In this document: one piece after another, positions 10,301-18,244 of the stretch
Position numbering within the stretch: position 1 is the first letter of the stretch
How the letters are laid out: every line of letters begins with the position of its first letter
From: DASSFG01 sp035550375
GTDB taxonomy: Bacteria; Planctomycetota; Planctomycetia; Pirellulales; JAICIG01
Direction: 5' to 3'
Assembly: GCA_035550375.1 (NCBI GenBank)
Contig: DASZPH010000124.1
Span: 124,001-188,000 of the forward strand
DNA: 64,000 bases
Position numbers and translations under genes: made by a program
The notes under the pieces: generated by a model
What the model was told of the DNA's origin: nothing
What the model saw: the letters and a program-made list of their open reading frames with translations, nothing else
Databases searched by the model: none

Positions 10301-11096
10301 CCAGCTTGCGCGACCAGGGACGCAGCTCGGCCTCGCCGCCAACGCCGCCCGCCGCTTGCAAATCGTGCCAGATGGTTTTTCCGCCGTCGTCGGGCAGGAT
10401 CTCGATCTGCATTTTGTCCGGCTGACCCTTGGTGACATCGACGACGAATTCGATCTCTTCGCCGCGCAGCACTTTTGCGTCCCCCGGTTTGACCGAGAAC
10501 TCCACGCCGGTGGCGGGCGGAATGTCGGCCCACGGCCGAAAGATACGGGCCATCGCGGTAGGCAGCCGGTCGGATAAAACGACGCAGCAGACGACGAAGA
10601 ACAACAGTGTGATGGCAAGCGAAATCGCGGCCCGCTTGAGGCTGCGACGGTCGACGACGGTTGCCGGTTTGAAAGTTCGGATTCGCTCCAGGGCCTCGCT
10701 CACGAGTCGGCGATGGAATTCGGGCGACCTGTGCCGCTTGTCGTCCGACAGGTCGACGCAGCTCACCAGCCGATTATGGATGCCCGGCAAGGATCGCTCG
10801 ATGCGCCGCGCGACCAACACGTTCCCCAGTCGACGAAATAGGGGACGCAGCACGCCGCTGAAAAAGACCCACGCCGTCGGAACAACGACTAACGCCAGCG
10901 CGATGGCCCGCATCGTCGGCCAAAAGGGCACGACCAGGTCGAGCAGGGCGAGAATCAACAGCGTGCCCAGGTACATGGCGACGGAGAGTGCCAGCCCCGT
11001 GGCCACCCAGCTTCCACGCAAGAGCTGCCTCACCTGCCGGATCAGAGCGAACAGGGGGCTCGCGTCGTGTTGCGGTTGACTTGATTGGCTCGACAT
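7374..11096 (-). CDS. DUF4175-like membrane protein with long coiled-coil region
   Basis: The product is 1240 residues. Three hydrophobic helices lie near the N-terminus (about 33-55, 64-84 and 150-172), then an extracytoplasmic beta-rich region (to about residue 660) with repeated strand patterns and a carbohydrate-binding-like stretch. Residues about 690-1010 are strongly helical and rich in Gln, Glu, Ala and Leu (coiled coil), followed by a low-complexity Pro/Glu/Ala segment. The organisation resembles DUF4175 proteins of alphaproteobacteria; the assignment is by layout, not alignment. The gene sits between two VWA genes of the MoxR operon and may be the large periplasmic scaffold of that complex. 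The gap to the upstream BatA gene is 165 bases and contains a palindromic repeat. Confidence 0.75.
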   Translation of the reverse strand: MSSQSSQPQHDASPLFALIRQVRQLLRGSWVATGLALSVAMYLGTLLILALLDLVVPFWPTMRAIALALVVVPTAWVFFSGVLRPLFRRLGNVLVARRIERSLPGIHNRLVSCVDLSDDKRHRSPEFHRRLVSEALERIRTFKPATVVDRRSLKRAAISLAITLLFFVVCCVVLSDRLPTAMARIFRPWADIPPATGVEFSVKPGDAKVLRGEEIEFVVDVTKGQPDKMQIEILPDDGGKTIWHDLQAAGGVGGEAELRPWSRKLEGLESSFTYRVHGGGTWSKKYKIAIVDRPKIVDLQAVLHYPAYFELGEEGIVPQPADDVTGPETSGVEVRVKSEGDAAEGEIQLLDVAWEQVPVTDRGERVWFDRKVPEGAVSEGNWQWDSKQHQRVTHTEPAAGGVHGHRFHTAPVGFHVEPGEYLFAWVYIVPEQKPESVMLEWHDTQNWEHRAYWGDDKIGAGQPNTTSRHPMGPLPAAGKWVRLEVPAKDVGLENKSIKGMSFTLHGGQCYWHFAGALPPPTHEERKLVVRETFPLTLGHPGEWAGTFPLVGEGLWRVELRNELKYPNQTIKEAKYLAIADTPPQVTLERPGADIVLSQAKKVPLTIAAYDDFALKHVKVLMQRGDSGGFRETASKKYGKQIRGDTALMSLDLLPLDLKPGDHVRYRVQVEDRKGQVAETQDYVVRIASDWNSADQQLARFEQEQDSFQEKLAKLIADQAAVKQTVEKLEDKYAPLEKTIEEAEAKAREAARLAAEANPQAPPPQIKPELDAETTKQLDELRQALAQAAATEQQNANVGKELAGALMRAAEQAAQLQMLPTELVSEMRATQEAFERLAVKPMEALAADLQQAATPQQSDPDLNDLAQASHHIQDELEALAARLKALEKVRESMDTGLDKALAQFRQEMLKQQAAGTERGLEELHELLAALRQRLQNFEGRQAEMLDASQAAPDTMLSDLEKRQQGLERESDPPLDEARQLLAADARMTGDDAAFEMGDADQDEKDGENGDKNREMGEAPPLFEPALGGPRPKLDPRLADKRPAPKADAEAARPAARTQREELASRQFHRLEELNLSQQSLGTDMASLEALMEQLRQALGGAEESMRPDVVDPAAGPNEPPAEAQNLAGLLQSPELQEAMALAQRLKQAEEAMAQARSGQPQKAPAHTSRDTSLANLTPTATSGKIIEVELSKLDPQTRSLVLKMQPKLREELLQGMREQGPEAYRKFIEDYFKRLSEVKMN

Positions 11097-11160
11097 GGTT
11101 CACCTCAATCCCTAATCGCGCAATCTGTTAGTCGCAAGCACGCTCCGTCGTGCCGTCGCC

Positions 11161-11195
11161 CCCTCTCCCTTTGGGAGAGGGCTGGGGTGAGGGCG
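11161..11195 (+). repeat. Dispersed palindromic repeat, copy B
   Basis: The palindrome CCCTCTCCC-TTT-GGGAGAGGG is followed by the arm GGGGTGAGGG. It occupies the gap between the BatA/VWA gene and the DUF4175-like gene, so it would be transcribed inside the operon mRNA as a stable hairpin. Confidence 0.85.
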
Positions 11196-11261
11196 GCCTG
11201 CATACCAATTGACATCCACTCGCCCAAAAATTTAACGGCACACAGCGTGTGCCTACTATTT

Positions 11262-13634
11262 TCATTCAACCGTCTCTGCGCCCGTCATTCGCCCGGCCCA
11301 TGTGCCGGGGCTTATCTCGCGGATCCTCTCGGCAACCGACAGCTCTTCCTGATTGGACCGTCTGCCCCCCAGGGTGGCCAGCATAAACTCCACGCCGATG
11401 ACCACGAAGACGACCGCCAGCAGCCACCGCCAGATTTCGCGTTCGTCGCCGAGACTTCCCAGTTCCTGCTGCGTCTCGGCCGAGGCGTCGACCACGGACA
11501 GATCGACGTCCGGCAACCACTCCCGCAACTGCGGCTCGCTGGCCAGCGAAAATTGCGACTCGTCTGGCGAGAGGTTGACGGCGAACTCGGTCGTGTCGCG
11601 CTTGGGCTGCTCGACACGGCCGCCGCGCACGTCAACCGAATAGTATCCCGCGAGGGCCGTCTTCTCGAAACCGGCGACCCAACGCGAGCCCGAGCGCTTG
11701 AACTCAAGGCTGGTCGCGCGACGGTGGGCGTCCGTAATTTTCCCCTCAACCGGCGCCCAGTTGGCGGCCACGGCAATCTCGGCGTCGCCGTCGGCCGGCA
11801 CGACGGACGGCCCTTCGACGTCGGGACGGTGCTCAACGTAATTCACCATCCGCAGGGTCAGGGGAACAAACTCCGGCTTCAGAGGCAGATTGGTCCATTT
11901 GCTCGTGGCCGGGAAGGCGGCCAGCAGCACCCTGCCGTCGCGAAAACGGCTCTCCACCAGCGCCGGCTCTTTGGGACTAAACCTTGCCAAAGGCCAGGCG
12001 TTGCCGGACTCTTCCTCGAGCACGATCGGGAAACGCCGATAGAAATTGGCCGTCGTCAGGTAGCGAGCGTCGGGATCGTTGAATACCGACAGCACCTGGT
12101 GGGCGTCGTTCAACGAGGTGAGTTGCACGAACGTGTCGAATTTCTGAGCGTCGCCTACCGGCGGACCCATCGTGGCGCCGATCAGCCGTTCTTTGAGCGG
12201 TCCGGGAACCGCGAAAAACTCTCTGTTGTAAACGTCGGGATTGACCCGATCGCCGGGGAAGATAATCAGGCCGCCGCCGGCCGACACGTAGTCGCGCAGC
12301 CAGGCAAAATGCTGGCCATTGAGCTGCCCGCAGTTGGCCAGGATCACCACGGCCGCGTCGCGCAAGGTCTCGGGGTTCACGTTCCCCTCAGGAACCTCTT
12401 GCACATGGAGCGAGCGAACATATTCTTTGCTCGGCGCCAGGCTGACCGGCGCCGAACCCGAGGACGAGACTTCGGCCGTCGTGGGTTCGGGTGGGCGTGT
12501 TTCGGGCGCGAGCGTTTCGGCTTCTTCGCCGCGGGCCGTCAGGGCCGTCCGCAAATACAGGCCCTCGTTCTCAAAGGGGTCGTTCGCCGGATTGCCGTTG
12601 ACGAGCAGCACCTTGATTGGCGGGGCGATGGAGAGCGTGAAGAAATACTGGTCGTCATCCGGGAAGCGATCGCTGCCGATCTGGAAGCGGCCACGAAGCG
12701 TCCCGGGCTGGGTCGGAACGTAAATGATCTCCTTCTCCGCAGAGTCGCCCGGCTTGATGGTCAGCGGCAGGCGGGCGACCTCCTTGTCGTCGACAAACAC
12801 GCTCACCGTCACGTCGGCCGGCTCGCTCTTGCTGAAATTGGCGACACGCGGCCGCAAGGTGAGGGGCAAGCCGACGACCGTGCGGTGTTCGCGAGGCGCA
12901 GTGCCGATCACCGCGCGATTGGCCAGCAGCTCTTTGGAACCGACGTTGACCACCACGAGCCGTGTCTCTTTGGGAATGAGGCTCCCAGTCCCTTGGCCGG
13001 CTAGCCCCTGGTTGGCCAGTTCCCGCCAGCCGCTCGCCTGGCAGTCGGTGAACAGGTAGACGGTGGTCTTCGACCGTTCGGGCGCGCCTGCCGCAAAAAG
13101 CTGTGACAGGGCGACCAGCCAGTTGGCTCGCGACGGGCTGGCCTCCAGGTCCTGGATGTGCTGCTTGATGCTCTCGGTGTCGGCCGAGAAACGGCTGAAA
13201 ACTTCGTCGGCCCGGCCGGCGACGCGGACCAACGTGAGCCGATCGTCGCGCGCCAGGCGGTCGACGACGGCCAGCGCCGCCGCTTTGGCCCGCTCCAACG
13301 AGGTCAGGCCGGCCGTCTGGGCGTTCATGCTGGCCGAGCAGTCGACCAGCATGACGATATCCCGCCCCGCGCCTCCTCCGAACAGCGCGCTCCATTGTTT
13401 CACCACGGGACGGCTGCAAACGAGCACCAGCAGCAACAAAAACAAGGCCCGCAGCGCCGCCAGCAGGGCCTCCAGAAACTTCATCTGCCGCCGCTGCTGA
13501 ACGTAACTGTCGAAAAGAAAGCGGAACGTGCTCAATTCGACCGTCCGCAGGCGGTGCAACGTCAGCAGGTGCAGCAGGATGGGAACCGCGGCCAGCGGCA
13601 AGAACCAAAGCAGGGCCGGATGAATTGGCAACAC
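11262..13634 (-). CDS. BatA-type VWA membrane protein
   Basis: The product is 790 residues. The N-terminus (LPIHPALLWFLPLAAVPILLHLL) is the BatA/aerotolerance-regulator domain (PF07584): a membrane helix, an HRLR-type loop and a second helix (about 57-74). A von Willebrand A domain follows with the MIDAS motif VDCSASM (D98, S100, S102). The remaining sequence holds beta-sandwich segments and an amidotransferase-like region (AAVVILANCGQL, GGGLIIFPGDRV), then a C-terminal helix (WRWLLAVVFVVIGVEFMLATLGG). In Bat operons such proteins act with MoxR ATPases and DUF58 proteins at the inner membrane. The start lies 7 bases after the DUF58 stop, so the two are probably translated together. Confidence 0.88.
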   Translation of the reverse strand: MLPIHPALLWFLPLAAVPILLHLLTLHRLRTVELSTFRFLFDSYVQQRRQMKFLEALLAALRALFLLLLVLVCSRPVVKQWSALFGGGAGRDIVMLVDCSASMNAQTAGLTSLERAKAAALAVVDRLARDDRLTLVRVAGRADEVFSRFSADTESIKQHIQDLEASPSRANWLVALSQLFAAGAPERSKTTVYLFTDCQASGWRELANQGLAGQGTGSLIPKETRLVVVNVGSKELLANRAVIGTAPREHRTVVGLPLTLRPRVANFSKSEPADVTVSVFVDDKEVARLPLTIKPGDSAEKEIIYVPTQPGTLRGRFQIGSDRFPDDDQYFFTLSIAPPIKVLLVNGNPANDPFENEGLYLRTALTARGEEAETLAPETRPPEPTTAEVSSSGSAPVSLAPSKEYVRSLHVQEVPEGNVNPETLRDAAVVILANCGQLNGQHFAWLRDYVSAGGGLIIFPGDRVNPDVYNREFFAVPGPLKERLIGATMGPPVGDAQKFDTFVQLTSLNDAHQVLSVFNDPDARYLTTANFYRRFPIVLEEESGNAWPLARFSPKEPALVESRFRDGRVLLAAFPATSKWTNLPLKPEFVPLTLRMVNYVEHRPDVEGPSVVPADGDAEIAVAANWAPVEGKITDAHRRATSLEFKRSGSRWVAGFEKTALAGYYSVDVRGGRVEQPKRDTTEFAVNLSPDESQFSLASEPQLREWLPDVDLSVVDASAETQQELGSLGDEREIWRWLLAVVFVVIGVEFMLATLGGRRSNQEELSVAERIREISPGTWAGRMTGAETVE

Positions 13635-13641
13635 GAGCGGC

Positions 13642-14529
13642 TCACCCCATCCTTGATCGCTTGTCGAGGCACGCCGCCAGCGAGACGTCGTAAGGCTGCT
13701 TCGTGTTGATCAAATTGTAGTCGACGCGGCGCTCGAGGCAGTCTCGCTTCACCCGCTCGGTGAAGGCGTTGATTCGCGACAGGTAGCGCGCTCGCAGGCT
13801 CTTGGGATTGACGACCACCCGTCCCGCCCCCTCCATGTCTTTGAAGCGAGTCAGGCGGTCGTAAGGAAACGTGAGCTCGGCGTCGTCCATCACGTGGAAG
13901 ACGACCACTTCGTGGTTGTTATGGCGGAAGTGCTGCAAGCCGCTGGCGATCGCCTCCTCTTTGTCGATCAGATCGCTGATCAGGATCACCAGGCCGCGAC
14001 GGCGGATGCGCTCGGCGACCTCGTGCAGCATGGAGCCGACGTCGGTGTCGCCTCCCGGCTCGGTTTTTTCCAGCAGGTCGAGCACGCGGCGGAACTGGGT
14101 GGGACGGGCCTTGGCCGGCATGTGCAGACGCACGCGGTTGTCGAACAGGGTCAGTCCGACGGCGTCGTTCTGCCGCAACAGGAGGTAGGTGAGGGCCGCC
14201 GCCAGGTAGCTGCCGTATTCGAGCTTGCTCACCGCGCCGCTCTTGAAGGCCATCGAATTCGAGCAGTCGAGCAGGATGTAAGCCCGGAGGTTAGTTTCGT
14301 CTTCAAACAGCTTGACGAAGTAGCGGTCGCTGCGGGCCAGCATCTTCCAGTCGAGCGTGCGCAGCTCATCCCCTGGCGTATAGGCGCGATGGTCGAGATA
14401 CTCGACGGAGAAGCCGTGATACGGGCTGCGGTGCCGGCCGGTCAAGAAGCCTTCCACCACCTGCCGGGCCACAAACTCCATGTGGCCGACGCGCGCCAGG
14501 CCTTCGGGATCGAAATAGCGGCTTGGCAT
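13642..14529 (-). CDS. DUF58 domain protein (VWA-like MoxR partner)
   Basis: The product is 295 residues from the ATG at 14529 (MPSRYFDPEG). A longer in-frame extension upstream overlaps the MoxR gene and is Arg-rich with no family signal, so it was not used. Residues 41-62 carry the DUF58 signature (SVEYLDHRAYTPGDE then RTLDW). A VWA-like strand with DCSNSM (D88, S90, S92) follows, and ILISDLIDKEE fits the second metal-site strand. DUF58 proteins occur almost always next to MoxR AAA+ ATPases and are thought to be their substrates or adaptors. Spacing to MoxR upstream is 11 bases and to BatA downstream 7 bases. Confidence 0.92.
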   Translation of the reverse strand: MPSRYFDPEGLARVGHMEFVARQVVEGFLTGRHRSPYHGFSVEYLDHRAYTPGDELRTLDWKMLARSDRYFVKLFEDETNLRAYILLDCSNSMAFKSGAVSKLEYGSYLAAALTYLLLRQNDAVGLTLFDNRVRLHMPAKARPTQFRRVLDLLEKTEPGGDTDVGSMLHEVAERIRRRGLVILISDLIDKEEAIASGLQHFRHNNHEVVVFHVMDDAELTFPYDRLTRFKDMEGAGRVVVNPKSLRARYLSRINAFTERVKRDCLERRVDYNLINTKQPYDVSLAACLDKRSRMG

Positions 14530-14540
14530 GGTTGATCGCC

Positions 14541-15593
14541 CTATTCCGGCTCCCGCACCGTCTCGAACAGCTTCTCGACGATGTGATCGGCCGTGACTCC
14601 ATCGCTTTCGGCGGTAAAGCTGGTCACAAGACGGTGCCGCAACACGGGCTGAGCGACGTAACGGATGTCGTCGGCCGAGACGTGAACGCGCCCGTCGAGC
14701 AGGGCGTTCGCTTTGGCGCCCAACAGCAGCGACTGACAAGCGCGCGTCCCCGCGCCCCAGGTCAGATATTTGTTGACGAAGTCGGGCGACTCCGGCGTGC
14801 CCGGCCGCGTGGCCCGCACGAGATTCACGGCGTAGGACGAGACGCTTCGACCGATGAGTACCTTTCGCACGGTCTGCTGCAACTGAAGAATCTCCGCGCG
14901 GTCGAGAATCGGCTGCAAAGTCGGCGTGTCGGCGCTGGTGGTCGACTCGGCGATGGCCAGCTCTTCGTCGAAGGTCGGATACTGCACCAAGATCTTGAAC
15001 ATGAACCGGTCGAGCTGGGCTTCGGGCAAGGGATACGTACCTTCCTGCTCGATCGGGTTCTGCGTGCCCAGCACGAGGAACGGCCGTTCCAACTGAAAGT
15101 CCTCGCCCGCCGTGGTGACCTTGAACTCCTGCATCGCCTGGAGCAGCGCGGCTTGAGTCTTGGGGGGCGTGCGGTTGATTTCGTCGCCCAGCAGAATATT
15201 GCAGAAGATGGGGCCTTTCACGAACCGCATTCGCCGCCGGCCCGTCCCTTCCTCCTCGTCGAGGATTTCGGTCCCCGTGATGTCGGAGGGCATCAGGTCG
15301 GGCGTGAACTGGATGCGACGGAAACTGAGCGACATCAGCCGGGCGATGCTGGCGATCATGAGCGTCTTGGCCAGTCCCGGCACCCCTTCCAGCACGCAAT
15401 GGCCCTGACAGAAGAGGGCGATGAGCACCTGCTTGACGACCTCATCCTGGCCGACGATCACGCGGGCAAGCTGCTCCTTCATCTTGCGAAAGGCACCCGT
15501 CAACTCCTCGGCCGCCCGCAGGTCGGATTGCTCCATCGGGCGCTGCTTAGAAGCACCGCTCATGAGGGGGTTGGTGGACGGTTGATGGGCCAT
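14541..15593 (-). CDS. MoxR-family AAA+ ATPase
   Basis: The product is 350 residues. Walker A is GVPGLAKT (70-77) and Walker B LLGDEIN (134-140), followed by the MoxR-typical RTPPKTQAALLQAMQE. Further along are the sensor-1 strand LVLGTQNPIEQEGTYPLPEAQLDRF (quoted here only as landmarks: NPIEQEGTYPLPEAQ, LDRF) and a C-terminal lid domain. MoxR ATPases act as chaperones that activate VWA-domain partners. This is the first gene of the six-gene minus operon running down to 3627, and its promoter should lie in the 288-base gap 15594-15881. A later in-frame ATG (residue 11) is an alternative start. Confidence 0.95.
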   Translation of the reverse strand: MAHQPSTNPLMSGASKQRPMEQSDLRAAEELTGAFRKMKEQLARVIVGQDEVVKQVLIALFCQGHCVLEGVPGLAKTLMIASIARLMSLSFRRIQFTPDLMPSDITGTEILDEEEGTGRRRMRFVKGPIFCNILLGDEINRTPPKTQAALLQAMQEFKVTTAGEDFQLERPFLVLGTQNPIEQEGTYPLPEAQLDRFMFKILVQYPTFDEELAIAESTTSADTPTLQPILDRAEILQLQQTVRKVLIGRSVSSYAVNLVRATRPGTPESPDFVNKYLTWGAGTRACQSLLLGAKANALLDGRVHVSADDIRYVAQPVLRHRLVTSFTAESDGVTADHIVEKLFETVREPE

Positions 15594-15881
15594 GATGGTT
15601 CGTTCCGTTGGGACGGGAGCCGGCCGAACTTGGTGCGGCGATAATCATTGTAACTGACGGCCCAAAGGTTACACGCCGGCGTCTCGGATTTTGGCGATGC
15701 TTCGCGCCGGCGCCTGGCGGCCGAACGTCGGAGGACGTGAAGAGCCGCCGCCAGCCCAGAACCGGCTCAGCTCGCGTACGGCGCTGTACGTTCGTGGGCG
15801 AACACCTTAGAATCGTTTTGAGAGGCCCAAAGGAATGAACCTGCCAGCGCAGGGTCTAAACATGGTCCAGGAGGCATCCCC

Positions 15882-16196
15882 ATGCACTCGATCAAAGCAA
15901 CCTGGACGAAAGGTCAGATCGTGCCTTCGGAACCCATCGATTGGCCCGAAGGCAGCCAGTTGGTCGTGGAGCCTATCGCGCCAAACGGAGCGCAGATGGG
16001 CTTAACCGAAGATCAGTGGCGTGACGATCCTGATTCGATTAAAGCGTGGGTGGTCGCCGTTGAGCAAATTGAGCCGCTAATTTGGAAGCCCGGAGAGCGA
16101 GAAGAGCTCGATCGCCATATCCGGCTACAGGGCGACTTCAATATCGACGCGGTCCGGAAGCAGATGGAAGAAATGTCCCGCGGTGACGCGCCGTGA
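15882..16196 (+). CDS. Putative antitoxin of a VapBC-like pair (DUF104/AF2212-like N-terminus)
   Basis: The product is 104 residues. The N-terminus (IKATWTKGQIVPSEPIDWPEGSQLVV) has the beta-hairpin pattern of AF2212/DUF104-type antitoxins: a short strand, a K/NGxxxP turn, then PxxxPEGxxxxV. The C-terminal half is acidic and helical and probably binds the toxin. AGGAGG stands 7 bases before the ATG, a strong ribosome site. A possible -10 (TAGAAT at 15808-15813) lies upstream with only a poor -35. The stop overlaps the GTG start of the PIN-domain gene, as is usual for toxin-antitoxin operons. Autoregulation is likely for this class but not shown by the sequence. Confidence 0.7.
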   Translation: MHSIKATWTKGQIVPSEPIDWPEGSQLVVEPIAPNGAQMGLTEDQWRDDPDSIKAWVVAVEQIEPLIWKPGEREELDRHIRLQGDFNIDAVRKQMEEMSRGDAP

Positions 16197-16603
16197 AGCG
16201 TCGTTATCTTCTCGACACAGGAATCGCTCAGGACTACCAAGATGGACGGTGTGGCGTTCGCGAGCGCGCCATCCTGGAAGGTAGGAACGGTCACCGAATC
16301 GGCATCTGCGTGCCAGTTCTGGGAGAACTCTGGAGCGGCGTCCAATGTAGCTCGAGCCGAGAGCGGAACCTGGCACGCCTGCGACACGCACTGTCGACGT
16401 TGATCGTCTGGCCCTTTACTACGGAGGCGGCTGAAGAGTACGGGCGTGTCTTTGCCGAGTTGCGGCGGGCGGGTCGCCCAATGCAGCAAATCGATATGCA
16501 GATTGGCGCGATCGCTAGAACGCTCGCGAATTGTGTCGTTGTATCGAAAGACTCAGATGTCTTCGCGATCCCACACATCACCGTCGAGAATTGGGCGTCG
16601 TAA
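16193..16603 (+). CDS. VapC-like PIN-domain ribonuclease toxin
   Basis: The product is 136 residues, starting at a GTG that overlaps the antitoxin stop (GTGA). PIN-domain acidic residues are in place: D8 in YLLDTGIA, the Glu of VLGELWSG, the Asp of QQIDMQIGA, and the terminal SKDSDVFAI. Length and spacing match VapC toxins, Mg-dependent endoribonucleases that usually cleave tRNA or rRNA. Translation coupling through the overlap keeps its level tied to the antitoxin. The stop lies 3 bases from the convergent end of hldE. Confidence 0.88.
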   Translation: MKRRYLLDTGIAQDYQDGRCGVRERAILEGRNGHRIGICVPVLGELWSGVQCSSSRERNLARLRHALSTLIVWPFTTEAAEEYGRVFAELRRAGRPMQQIDMQIGAIARTLANCVVVSKDSDVFAIPHITVENWAS

Positions 16604-16606
16604 CCA

Positions 16607-18061
16607 TCACTCGCACTGGCCCGGCCCTGGATCGCTGCGCTGCGTGGCAAGGATGCCGGTCGTGCTCAATCCGGGCACGAGCGGCAACGTAACGACCTTG
16701 CCGCCGCGGCTGGTCACAAACTCGGCCCCGGCGATCTGTTCTGGCGAATAATCGCTTCCTTTCACCAGGATGTCGGGCGCCAGATGACGGACGAGCGCCT
16801 CCGGGCGCTCTTCGTCAAAAACCACCACCACGTCGACGCAGGCCAGGCCGGCCAGCAGGGCCGCCCGGTGATCGTGCGAGATCACGGGCCTTCCCGGTCC
16901 TTTCAGGGCCCGTACCGACGAATCGGAATTGAGCCCCACCACCAGCATGTCGCCGAGTTGCCGCGACCGCTCCAGACACGAGAGGTGCCCGGCATGGAGG
17001 ATGTCGAAGCAACCGTTGGTAAAGACCACCCGCTTGCCATGCTGCTGGGCGTTCTCCACGAGCTTCTTGGCGCCGGCCCAGTCGACGACCTTGGGGGAGG
17101 CGCCGCGGTGGGCCGAATCGAGCTCGGCCGCGTGGACCACGTAGGTGCCCGGCTTGCCCACGGCGATGCCGGCCGCCAGCATGGCCACCCGGCAGGCCTC
17201 TTTGATCTCCCAGTCTGCAGCCAAGCAGGCTCCGAGCACGGCGACCACCGTGTCGCCGGCGCCGGTCACGTCGGCCACTTCGCGGGCTTCGGTCGAGATG
17301 TGCGACGTCCCCTCTTCCGATGCGACCGTCAAGCCGTTTGCTCCCCGCGTGATGACCATGTAGTCGAGCTTGAGCCGCTCGCGCAGCTCGCCCGCGGCCG
17401 CCGCAATCTCGCCGTCGCCCTGCAGGCGTCGGCCGATGGCCCGCTCGACTTCCATTTGATTGGGCGCGAGCAACGTGGCTCCGGCGTAGGCAGAAAAATC
17501 GTGCTTCTTGCCGTCGACCAGGCACGCGACTCCCTCCTCGCGGCAGCGGCCGACGATACGCCGAGCCAGTTCGTCGCTGATGGTTCCCTTGTCGTAATCG
17601 GCGACCACGACCAAACCGTAGCGGGCAAGCTGGTCGAGAAGCCGCTCGGCGAGGCGCTGGCCCCCCTCGGTCAAGGGCTCGCGCGGCCCTTCGCGGTCGA
17701 GGCGAGCCAACTGCTGGTGCGTCCCCGCCACCAAGCGGGTCTTGCAAATGGTCGTGGCGCCGTCGTGAACGATCAGTTCGTCTTTCAGCAGCGGATTCTG
17801 CCGCAGCAAGTCGCGCAGTGTCCGGCCGTCGGCGTCTTCGCCGATCACTCCCGCCACGGTCACCTGGCAGCCGAGTCCCGCCAGCGAGGCCGCGACGTGC
17901 CCCGCGCCGCCGGGGCAGCCGTGTTCTTGCTTGACGCTCAGCACGGGAACCGGCGCTTCGGGGGAGATGCGGTCGACCTGCCCGGAGATGCGCCGGTCGA
18001 GCATCACATCGCCAAAAACGAGCGCGGAAACGCGCCCCTCAAAATCCCGAACAGACGGCAT
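16607..18061 (-). CDS. hldE: Bifunctional heptose-7-phosphate kinase / heptose-1-phosphate adenylyltransferase
   Basis: The product is 484 residues, close to the 477 of E. coli HldE. The first two-thirds is a PfkB/ribokinase-fold kinase (FGDVMLDR near residues 17-24; CPGGAGHVAASLAGLG; signature DVTGAGDTVVAVLGA with the catalytic Asp). The last third is a nucleotidyltransferase with the HxGH motif (FTNGCFDILHAGHLSCLE) and the tail LVPGLSTTGIL. The enzyme makes ADP-D-glycero-beta-D-manno-heptose for LPS inner core, which argues for LPS in this planctomycete. No other heptose gene is adjacent. It ends convergently 3 bases from the vapC-like gene. Confidence 0.95.
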   Translation of the reverse strand: MPSVRDFEGRVSALVFGDVMLDRRISGQVDRISPEAPVPVLSVKQEHGCPGGAGHVAASLAGLGCQVTVAGVIGEDADGRTLRDLLRQNPLLKDELIVHDGATTICKTRLVAGTHQQLARLDREGPREPLTEGGQRLAERLLDQLARYGLVVVADYDKGTISDELARRIVGRCREEGVACLVDGKKHDFSAYAGATLLAPNQMEVERAIGRRLQGDGEIAAAAGELRERLKLDYMVITRGANGLTVASEEGTSHISTEAREVADVTGAGDTVVAVLGACLAADWEIKEACRVAMLAAGIAVGKPGTYVVHAAELDSAHRGASPKVVDWAGAKKLVENAQQHGKRVVFTNGCFDILHAGHLSCLERSRQLGDMLVVGLNSDSSVRALKGPGRPVISHDHRAALLAGLACVDVVVVFDEERPEALVRHLAPDILVKGSDYSPEQIAGAEFVTSRGGKVVTLPLVPGLSTTGILATQRSDPGPGQCE

Positions 18062-18244
18062 AAGCGTTCTTCAAAAACAGTGCCCGATTTGAGGCCGCAT
18101 TCCGGCGACCATCTTGCCAGTCTATTGCGATGGCCCAAAAGTGCCATAGCCGGCGGGCGGTAGATATGACCGTCTTGGCGTCGATATCAAGCGAGACACT
18201 CGGTGGAACGTCCTGTTCTGCCAGGCGGACCGCATTGATCCGTT

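Noticed and set aside
13642..15399. A 585-codon minus frame that would extend the DUF58 protein far upstream
   Set aside because: The upstream part overlaps the MoxR gene in another frame and is Arg/His-rich without family content; the DUF58 domain starts at the ATG at 14529.
16784..18163. Long plus-strand frame (459 codons) opposite hldE
   Set aside because: It is antisense to a clearly conserved enzyme and has the His/Arg/Gly-rich composition of GC-rich shadow frames.
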